NCBI GenBank assembly: GCA_023091735.1
Contig: JALKBU010000144.1
Location: 1 to 64,000 of the forward strand
Direction of reading: 5' to 3'
Origin: Trichomonas tenax
Taxonomy: Eukaryota; Parabasalia; Trichomonadida; Trichomonadidae
Length of the DNA: 64,000 nt
Positions 57,045-64,000 of the stretch are shown here, piece after piece (positions within the stretch are counted from its first letter, which is position 1; each line of letters starts with the position of its first letter). The notes under the pieces are model-generated. The model was not told where the DNA came from, did not search any database, and saw only the letters and a list, made by a program, of their open reading frames with translations. The position numbers and the translations under genes are program-made.

Positions 57045-57275
57045 TTATTTTTTCTTTAATTCTTGAACTTGTTGACTGAGATCATCAACCTTATCACTAA
57101 GCTGCTTAATCTTGTCAGTACATTCGGCAAATAGTTCAAGCATCTTGGCATCAGTTTTCAATGCCAAAGTTGCAAGACTTGTGATAGCATTTACGATGCC
57201 ATTCATATCATCAGTGCCTCTTATTTCAATCTTGTAAGCATCTTCACCACTCTTGATATCAATGCAAGCAGCCAT
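57045..57275 (-). CDS. Small coiled-coil protein (HSBP1/BRK1-like size)
   Basis: 76 residues. The last 45 form clear heptads (FAECTDKIKQLSDKVDDLSQ then QVQELKKK). Size and the SD.V.DLS pattern resemble heat-shock-factor-binding protein 1; the WAVE-complex subunit BRK1 is an alternative of the same size, made tempting by NCKAP1 in this window. Neither is proven. An Inr lies 10 nt upstream of the ATG, which supports a real gene despite its length. Confidence 0.6.
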   Translation of the reverse strand: MAACIDIKSGEDAYKIEIRGTDDMNGIVNAITSLATLALKTDAKMLELFAECTDKIKQLSDKVDDLSQQVQELKKK

Positions 57276-57910
57276 GATATAAAATGAAGTTATTTTATAT
57301 AATAATCATACTCCCTCAAAATTTTGATACCAAAATTTTCATCATAAAAGTTTTTTGGATCTAATACGACATAATAAATCAAAATTTAATATGTCACTTT
57401 TCATAAAAATTTGAACAATTTATTCACAACAAATTTGATATATTTGATAACTACACAACGATGACTCAATAAAATGGTTTAAACATGTTTAAGCTTGGAC
57501 AGAATTGTGCCGATCATGGTGAAACACACCTTGCTTGCAGGTGTATAGTGTTACTTTTTCAATTTGTACCATATGCAAGCCATGAGGTTTATTCATTTAA
57601 TATTCTATTCAGTCTTTGTAACAACTCATATTGCATTAGCAATGAACTCTGCAATATTTGTATGATATTTGTGTCATGTCGGTAAATAGTTGAAAGGCCG
57701 ATTCCTTCCCGGGTTCTAATAATAGCATTTATTAGCTTTTAACAGCGATTACATATTTACTGTATTGAGACATACTAATGACCAATTTAAGGGTCTTAGC
57801 ATTCAATGAGCTATTCATTACATTAGATTTAGATGACTTCTCAGAATAAGGTTAGTATTCTAACTGAGAAAGTTTACAAAAAACAAAATCAAAATTCTCG
57901 TTAAAAATTT
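57276..57910. other. Divergent intergenic region before the Ser-rich giant
   Basis: 635 bp with the minus-strand Inr TCATTTTAT at 57279-57287 for the small coiled-coil gene. TGTCACTTTTCATAAAA near 57391-57407 resembles a strong bidirectional Inr but faces no good open frame; the first ATGs after it stop within four codons. TCAAAATTC near 57887 is the only candidate close to the giant gene. Confidence 0.45.
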
Positions 57911-60900
57911 ATGTCTGCTTTTTCCAATCTCAAGGCACGAAATCACAGTCGTAATGATAGTGGAAGCGCCTCATCTTCCATCTCGCATATATCAGTGCCC
58001 GAGTCTATTAATATTTCTGCTAGATCTAATATTGAATCAAGCTTCCAATCCCCAATTTTAGATTCTAGTAGCAAATCCTCAAGCAGAAACAATGATCAAG
58101 CAGATTTTCAACTAATGACAATCGACGAATCGATTGATTCACATGATTTAATAGAAATGAAACAAAAATCTGGAAAGAAAAAGACAAATAAGCCATTGGG
58201 GTCACCAGGCTCAGTTACATCTCTATCGAGTTTACAAACAAACTCCAAAGAATTTGATCAACAAAGTCTTCCTAGTGTTAAAAGCCTCAGGCCTAAAAAG
58301 AAAGTACGAAAAACAAAACCAAATCCAGAGTCTGTCGAACAAGTTAAACAATCTCCACCAAATACGGATCCATTTTATTCTGTATCAACAATGGATGACT
58401 TCGATGATAAGAAATCTGTAAAATCAAATAAATCTAACAACTCAAGGAAGCAGAGGAAAACTAAATTACCACATCCTCCGAAATATATTAAAGAAAATAT
58501 GAATATTGATCCCGAGATATTCGAGTTTGATATTACAAAGTCGTCAACAATCGCTGTGAATGATTACCTCATTGAGCGAAGCGTTGGATCTAAAGGAAGC
58601 TTTCCCAAAGAAAAAGGATTATTATCCTCTGATTTAGAGCTTGATATGACTGGTGATGAGTCAAGCAAAGGAACAAAATCTTTCATCAAATCTTATTTAG
58701 GAAATAGAAAGCCAAAGAATAATCAAAAACCTACGAAAAAATTTAATGAAGATGATCCAGATTTACCACCAACATCCATAGATAGTGAAGATGATGTTAG
58801 CGCAACAAAGAGTCCTAGACCTAAGAAATCTAAACAATTCAAAAATCGTGTTGATTTTTACAGTGGTGCTGGCGATGGCACACAATCTCTTAGAACAAAG
58901 GGAACAGATAAAATAGATGAAAATCCTGAATTAGCTAGTAAAAGGCAGAAAAGAAAACAATCATCTTATTTCGAGACAGAAACTCTCAATACATGCCAAA
59001 GCAAGTATAATCAGCTGGATGAAGACTTTGATGCAAATTCAGAATTAAATTCTAGAGCTATAAAGACAAAACCATCAACGGATTACAATGCATCGACATT
59101 AAATGCAAAAGCAAATAGATATAATCAGCTAGATGAAGATTTAAATGCTAATTCCGATTTAAATTCTCGAACAATTTTATCAAAGCCAATAACAGACAAC
59201 AGCATCTCGACACTTGCTTCACGTAGAAATAAATACGGTAAATTAGATGATAATTACGATCCAAATTCAGAATTGAATTCAAAATTTCGTAATACAAAAC
59301 CAACTGAAGAAAATGAATCAGCTGTACTGAGTACGCGCAAAGGAATCTATAATAGGCCAGATGATGACTTTGATGCAAATTCGGATTTGAATTCACTTCG
59401 AAGAAGTGTAAAGCCAACTATTGACACAGAAAACATATCAATAAGTTCACGCAAGAACGTTTACAATCAGCCGGAAGAAATAATTGATTCCAATTTGGAA
59501 ATAAAATCACATGAAACTTCGACAAAACAAACGCAGAATTCGACGCGGAGCTCTCTGTACTCTAATGTATATAACATACATTTATCTGAAGGCTTTGAAG
59601 CTGGTTCAGAATTAAATTCAAGGAAGCATTTGTCAAAATCAACATTAGAATCATCTCCATACTCATTAAACACTAATGCGAATAATAGGAAACAAGCAAC
59701 AACGAATTTTGATGTTAAATCGGAATTAAACACGAGAAAACTCGGAAGTAAATCATCTTCAAATGAAACACGACCTAATTCCTTATACACTGCGGCTAAT
59801 AAATATAATCAACCAGACAACGATTTTGAAGCAGAATCGGAACTAAATACATGCGGTCAATTGGCAAAATCAACACAGTCAGGTGATGTTTCATCTCTAA
59901 ATTCTCGTAGAAATAAAAACACTAAAACACCAGAAATCGGTGATCTATCCGAGTTAAATTCAAGGCAAAGATCATACCAAACCAAAACGGAAACAGAAAA
60001 TCCAACGATCGCATTTAGACACAAACCTGGATCAAATGAAATGGAACTAGATGATCAATCGATACAAAGTCATAAAAATGTATTTGATGCCGATGATGAA
60101 TCAAAGTTAACTATAAGAAGTCGCCAACAACAAAATGCTACAGGTAATTTTGATACTCTTGGTACGTTAATTTCAAAGCAAAAATCATCGGCATCTTCAA
60201 AAAGTGATAAATCATTTGATGACCTTCGGTCTCTCAAGAATAGAAACATTCAAAAATCTTCAGATGTAGAAAATCGCAGCTTGAATACTATTAAAAGCAT
60301 CAAGAACAAAGATTCAGTAGCTTTTGATGCCAGTTCCGAATTAAATTCCAGATTGTCAGGAAAAGGTCAGAATAAATATAGTGAACCAAGCTCAATGGAA
60401 TTAGCAACTAGAGCCGGATCAACGAACAGAACAGTCCAAACATCAGACTCGTCGTTAATAACTAAAAATAAACCAAATGCAAATATCGAGTCATTTGCCG
60501 GATCTGAGATTAATTCTCGTATTGACAATCATTCGAATTCATTAGAATACACCAATTCAACTTTGCATTCTAATGTGCATGTCGATCATAAGTCAGTCAA
60601 TAATTCCTCGTTTGAGTTCAATACTCAACTCAAATCAGAAAGATCATCGACAACAGAAGAAGGCTCGACTCTAAACACCAATAAAGGAAGTCCTAATTCT
60701 AAGTTTAGTGATATCAACTTTGATGCAGGAAGTGAGTTAAATTCAAGATTGGCAATGGTTAGATCCTCCAAGGACTCATATGGTGAAACAACTCTTGGAT
60801 CAGCTAATCAGTCATTCTCAAATGAAACAGATCAATCAATTGAACTTAAAACACAGCAAAAGGGAGGTAAATCTATCAATGAGCCAACAGATGATAGAAT

Positions 60901-63900
60901 TTTGAAGTCAATACATGTAGGCAATTCTAGTGAATCCATTGATTCATTTGATTCCATTTCATTCGATACAAATTCTGATACAGACTCAATCCATCGAAAG
61001 AGAAGAGATATTATTTTCACTACAGATTCAAACAAGTCTTCTCTTTATACTTTCACCAAATATAAAGGTGATGCTGCATCACTTGCTGGATCTGAGAAGT
61101 CGATTAACTCCAGACAGATTTACAACACTAGCGATACTATTGGCACAAGTGATGATACCCTTGGAACAAATGTTAAAAGCACTAAATCAAAGAGATCCTT
61201 TACAACATCTAATATTGATGATCGTGATATTAACTCACTTATGGTTGACAACTCAAAAGAGTTAGAACCTGATTCACAATCGCTAATCACTAATATGAAT
61301 GAAAACGATTCCTCTAATACAGAAAATAAGTCAACATCTTCATTAAATTCAAGAAGATTTAAAGAAAAACAGAATCAAATGGAGAAAATGCTTAGTGAAC
61401 TCTTGGAATCAATCGATACTGATGTTGAAGCAGAAACAAAAATGAGTACTAATACTGTTGTTACTGACACTATTAGCGTTGGAACTCATAGATTCTCTAA
61501 AGGAACATCAAATGAATCAAGTGATGAAAAGGACTCAATGTTGACAAAAACTTCAAGCTCAGATTACGAGTTTATATCATCAGGTGATTCATCTGATTCA
61601 ATGGATACAAAGGACAAGTTTAAACCACAGCACAAGGACTCAACAGTTGGATCTGAATCTGCTTTGATAACTGCAATTTCAGAGAATAGTACATCCAGAA
61701 GCAAATTAACTCTCACAGCAGATGTGTCTGTTATTTTTCGCGGTTTTGAGAAGTCTTCGTCAACAAAGACGAACTCCCAACAAATAAATAGCTTGTTAAC
61801 AAACACTATGAGTACATACGACCAATCATCTTCATCAATGATTGGAGATTCATCATCGATTGCTCCAATGCGCAAAAAGAAGAAGGTCTCAAACCCTACG
61901 GAATCATTCAGCATTTCCACTGTTTTATCAGAAAAATCATCGCTTACAGATTCCGAATCCTATGACATGACAATCAATTCTAACAGGAATTCTATATCCT
62001 CATCATCTACAAAGTCTAGTTCCGATTCAACAATGTTGACTTCAATTAGTAGCGACTATTCATCTCTCAGTATGAGTGAAGATTCTGATTCTCTGGTTTC
62101 CATGAAGCGTAAGAAGAAGAATTCTGAGACATCATCCGATTTTGAAATCATTACATTCAACTCGGAAGATAGTGAATCATCAAATTTGCTCAGCGATGTC
62201 AGAACAATTAATTCAAATGCTTTCAGTAAATCATCGGATACAAAGTCAAACACGAGCTCAAGGTTCAATTCTCTAATGACTGATTCAACTTATGATTCTA
62301 ATACAAGCACAGATTCATCAACTCAGTCATCGATTGTATCTATTAGAAAGAAAAAGAAGAAGCTTGTTACCCCAGAGCCGTCAATTAACATTTCCACACA
62401 ACATGATTCCTTTATGTCTGATAAATCATCGACATCATCGACAAATGATACAATTAATTCATTTAACAACAAATCTAAGCTTTCTTCAACTCAATCAGTT
62501 TCTGCCGAAAATACTCTTCTTACCAATCACTCATCCGAATATGATTCTAATTCGTATGCTTCTAACAGCTCTTCAATGGTATCAATGAAAGGAAAGAAAA
62601 AGAGGAGCGATACAGAATCAACTCTTGATGTTACAACGCAACATTCTATTTGGAATTCAAACGCGTCATCTGGCTCATCAACTGTTGATACGATCAACTC
62701 TGGCTATCATAAAGCTGATTCAAAGATGGAATCGAAATCAAAGTCTGATGTTGATGAAACCCTCAAAACTGGAGTTTCTTCATCTTCATATTCTAATACT
62801 GTTTCATTCGATTCAGATTCTTTGACTTCAACCCGTGTTCGAAAAAAGGTCAAAAGAGAGCATTCTGAATCTTTGCCAGACATTTCAACAAACAACTCTA
62901 TGTGGGTATCAGAAGTTTCTGCTAAGGATGCATTATCCTCTGTTCCGGAAACACTTAATTCTGAAGGATTCTCTAAGCATTCATCCAATGTTACAAGAGA
63001 AGAATCTGTTGAACATGAGAAATCTATTATTTCGATGAAGGCAAGGGAAATGGAATTATCATCGACTTCTTCGGGCATTGAATATAGTTTCAATTTGGAA
63101 TCTTCTAAACCTGGCTTAAGAAAGAAGAAAGTCGAAGCGCCAGAAGAATCAGTTTCCATCATGACTACTCAATCAGACTGGAATCCTTCAAACACATTAA
63201 CAAATACAGATGACGATTCTAAACTTGATACTCTTAATTCGAAGCTCGAAGATGAATCTATCTCCCAAGTTTATACAATTGAGTCTCACAAATCTATCAA
63301 CGAGCAAAAAATGTCTTCAGCAGAAGTGGAAACTTCTACCTTTGATACAGATGAACTTAACAGCCAGCATAGGCCAAGAAGGAAAGCCGATATGCCAATT
63401 GATCTTTCAAACTCATCTATTCTTGGTGATATCGTTTCACAAAAGGCTGATAGATTTGACACAAAGACACTCTCAGATACTGATGAAATATCGTTAACAA
63501 TTAACTCTAGAATTGGGGAATCATCTTCCGAAAGCAACACATCTGTGGCTCCTTCAATTATGGAACGCCATGTGTTTGGTGCAGAGTCATCACTTGCTGG
63601 CGATTCTAGTGCGTTTTTGGATTCCGAGTATAGGAATCTCAATGATAATTCCGAACAACCTTTGATGATGTCTGAGTCTGTTGTTTCTGACTACAGGCGT
63701 AAAACCCAGCATCAGCAGAAGGATGTCTTGGATTCAGGAAGCTCAATTCCAGAAACGCTTGCATCAGAGCCATTGTTCCAATCATCAACATGGGAATTTG
63801 ATTCTGATTTTGTCGACAAAGAACCGGACAAAAGATTCGAGGATGAATATCAATACAAAGACAGAACATATAGATACACGCCTAGTCCAATGGAGATTGA

Positions 63901-64000
63901 ATATTACCAAAGAATTCAGGCCGAATCGATGAAATCAATCAAGCGTGAAATAGATTTCTTCTATTCAGATACTGACACTCTTGAGTCAGCTGCATCGAAA
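57911..64000 (+). CDS. Giant Ser-rich repeat protein, incomplete at right edge
   Basis: A single uninterrupted frame from ATG 57911 to the last base (2,030 codons, no stop). The product is dominated by Ser, Thr, Asn, Asp and Lys, with no predicted membrane segment or known domain. From about 58990 to 60750 a loose unit recurs with the core (D/E)xxSELNSR, preceded by FDAN or similar and by KYNQLDED-like text. From about 61865 to 63130 a second unit of about 80 residues recurs six times, each with a basic clamp (RKKKK, KRKKK, KGKKK, VRKKVKR) followed by ES-rich and DTINS/TLNS phrases. The extreme right end becomes more charged and Tyr-containing (EIEYYQRIQ). Function unknown; a filament or scaffold is inference. 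Confidence 0.8.
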   Translation, partial: MSAFSNLKARNHSRNDSGSASSSISHISVPESINISARSNIESSFQSPILDSSSKSSSRNNDQADFQLMTIDESIDSHDLIEMKQKSGKKKTNKPLGSPGSVTSLSSLQTNSKEFDQQSLPSVKSLRPKKKVRKTKPNPESVEQVKQSPPNTDPFYSVSTMDDFDDKKSVKSNKSNNSRKQRKTKLPHPPKYIKENMNIDPEIFEFDITKSSTIAVNDYLIERSVGSKGSFPKEKGLLSSDLELDMTGDESSKGTKSFIKSYLGNRKPKNNQKPTKKFNEDDPDLPPTSIDSEDDVSATKSPRPKKSKQFKNRVDFYSGAGDGTQSLRTKGTDKIDENPELASKRQKRKQSSYFETETLNTCQSKYNQLDEDFDANSELNSRAIKTKPSTDYNASTLNAKANRYNQLDEDLNANSDLNSRTILSKPITDNSISTLASRRNKYGKLDDNYDPNSELNSKFRNTKPTEENESAVLSTRKGIYNRPDDDFDANSDLNSLRRSVKPTIDTENISISSRKNVYNQPEEIIDSNLEIKSHETSTKQTQNSTRSSLYSNVYNIHLSEGFEAGSELNSRKHLSKSTLESSPYSLNTNANNRKQATTNFDVKSELNTRKLGSKSSSNETRPNSLYTAANKYNQPDNDFEAESELNTCGQLAKSTQSGDVSSLNSRRNKNTKTPEIGDLSELNSRQRSYQTKTETENPTIAFRHKPGSNEMELDDQSIQSHKNVFDADDESKLTIRSRQQQNATGNFDTLGTLISKQKSSASSKSDKSFDDLRSLKNRNIQKSSDVENRSLNTIKSIKNKDSVAFDASSELNSRLSGKGQNKYSEPSSMELATRAGSTNRTVQTSDSSLITKNKPNANIESFAGSEINSRIDNHSNSLEYTNSTLHSNVHVDHKSVNNSSFEFNTQLKSERSSTTEEGSTLNTNKGSPNSKFSDINFDAGSELNSRLAMVRSSKDSYGETTLGSANQSFSNETDQSIELKTQQKGGKSINEPTDDRILKSIHVGNSSESIDSFDSISFDTNSDTDSIHRKRRDIIFTTDSNKSSLYTFTKYKGDAASLAGSEKSINSRQIYNTSDTIGTSDDTLGTNVKSTKSKRSFTTSNIDDRDINSLMVDNSKELEPDSQSLITNMNENDSSNTENKSTSSLNSRRFKEKQNQMEKMLSELLESIDTDVEAETKMSTNTVVTDTISVGTHRFSKGTSNESSDEKDSMLTKTSSSDYEFISSGDSSDSMDTKDKFKPQHKDSTVGSESALITAISENSTSRSKLTLTADVSVIFRGFEKSSSTKTNSQQINSLLTNTMSTYDQSSSSMIGDSSSIAPMRKKKKVSNPTESFSISTVLSEKSSLTDSESYDMTINSNRNSISSSSTKSSSDSTMLTSISSDYSSLSMSEDSDSLVSMKRKKKNSETSSDFEIITFNSEDSESSNLLSDVRTINSNAFSKSSDTKSNTSSRFNSLMTDSTYDSNTSTDSSTQSSIVSIRKKKKKLVTPEPSINISTQHDSFMSDKSSTSSTNDTINSFNNKSKLSSTQSVSAENTLLTNHSSEYDSNSYASNSSSMVSMKGKKKRSDTESTLDVTTQHSIWNSNASSGSSTVDTINSGYHKADSKMESKSKSDVDETLKTGVSSSSYSNTVSFDSDSLTSTRVRKKVKREHSESLPDISTNNSMWVSEVSAKDALSSVPETLNSEGFSKHSSNVTREESVEHEKSIISMKAREMELSSTSSGIEYSFNLESSKPGLRKKKVEAPEESVSIMTTQSDWNPSNTLTNTDDDSKLDTLNSKLEDESISQVYTIESHKSINEQKMSSAEVETSTFDTDELNSQHRPRRKADMPIDLSNSSILGDIVSQKADRFDTKTLSDTDEISLTINSRIGESSSESNTSVAPSIMERHVFGAESSLAGDSSAFLDSEYRNLNDNSEQPLMMSESVVSDYRRKTQHQQKDVLDSGSSIPETLASEPLFQSSTWEFDSDFVDKEPDKRFEDEYQYKDRTYRYTPSPMEIEYYQRIQAESMKSIKREIDFFYSDTDTLESAASK
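61865..63130 (+). repeat. About 80-residue repeats with basic clamps
   Basis: Basic clamps encoded near 61868, 62101, 62341, 62585, 62830 and 63116 are spaced 233, 240, 244, 245 and 286 bp, so the unit is roughly 78-95 codons. Each is followed by an acidic/Ser block ending in STQ, ITF, TTQ or similar. Confidence 0.65.

Noticed and set aside
57485..57685. 66-codon plus-strand frame in the gap before the Ser-rich giant
   Set aside because: Preceded by several ATGs that stop at once, no family resemblance, Cys-rich composition typical of chance frames. An Inr-like word lies about 90 bp upstream, so expression cannot be excluded.

Overview
The window looks like nuclear DNA of a flagellated parabasalid protist (Trichomonas/Tritrichomonas type; the species cannot be fixed from sequence alone). 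The genes are eukaryotic, intron-free and AT-rich, use the standard code, and are packed tail-to-tail or head-to-head with gaps that are often 20-200 bp. Many start codons lie 7-24 nt downstream of a TCA(C/T)-type element, the trichomonad initiator (Inr). One gene (31599-32567) resembles the parabasalid Inr-binding protein family (IBP39/IBD), which is the best lineage marker here.

Layout, left to right. 0.7-8.8 kb: gamma-COP (coatomer) facing a giant Sfi1-like, Asp/Glu-rich protein. 8.9-18.1 kb: a Fused/STK36 kinase divergent from a Brr2-type spliceosomal helicase. 18.3-18.65 kb: a GC-rich inverted-repeat element. 18.8-21.8 kb: a MAK/ICK-type kinase, a bromodomain protein and a PP1-type phosphatase. 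21.9-27.5 kb: NCKAP1/HEM (WAVE complex), a GT61-like membrane glycosyltransferase and cyclin H, the last two sharing a 19-bp divergent promoter. 28.07-29.2 kb: a MITE-like element inserted exactly at the Inr of a CARMIL-like gene. 31.6-35.7 kb: the IBD factor, a PH-AGC (Akt-like) kinase and an SDS22-like LRR/coiled-coil protein. 35.8-39.7 kb: a RapGAP/RalGAP-like protein. 39.9-40.9 kb: a second long-TIR element. 41.1-46.7 kb: DNA topoisomerase II and a secretory-pathway membrane protein. 46.9-50.5 kb: a frame-broken ankyrin gene, an unrecognised helical protein and an RmlC/RmlD-like rhamnose enzyme. 51.3-57.3 kb: a BAR protein, a Rab GTPase, a TMEM43-like protein, a UBL-UBA protein with eight Myb/SANT repeats and a tiny coiled-coil protein. 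57.9 kb to the right edge: an open reading frame of more than 2,030 codons for a Ser-rich repeat protein that runs off the window.

Functionally this is a mixed housekeeping region, not an operon or island. Recurrent themes are flagellum and MTOC biology (Fused, MAK, Sfi1-like), actin and membrane shaping (NCKAP1, CARMIL, BAR, RalGAP, Rab, gamma-COP), and transcription/splicing (IBD factor, cyclin H, Brr2, Myb protein, bromodomain). The most unusual items are the UBL-UBA-8xMyb architecture, the Ser-rich giant, three inverted-repeat elements (one with a perfect 8-bp target duplication that copies the Inr), and the overlapping bidirectional Inr. Domain calls come from motif recognition by eye, with no database search.
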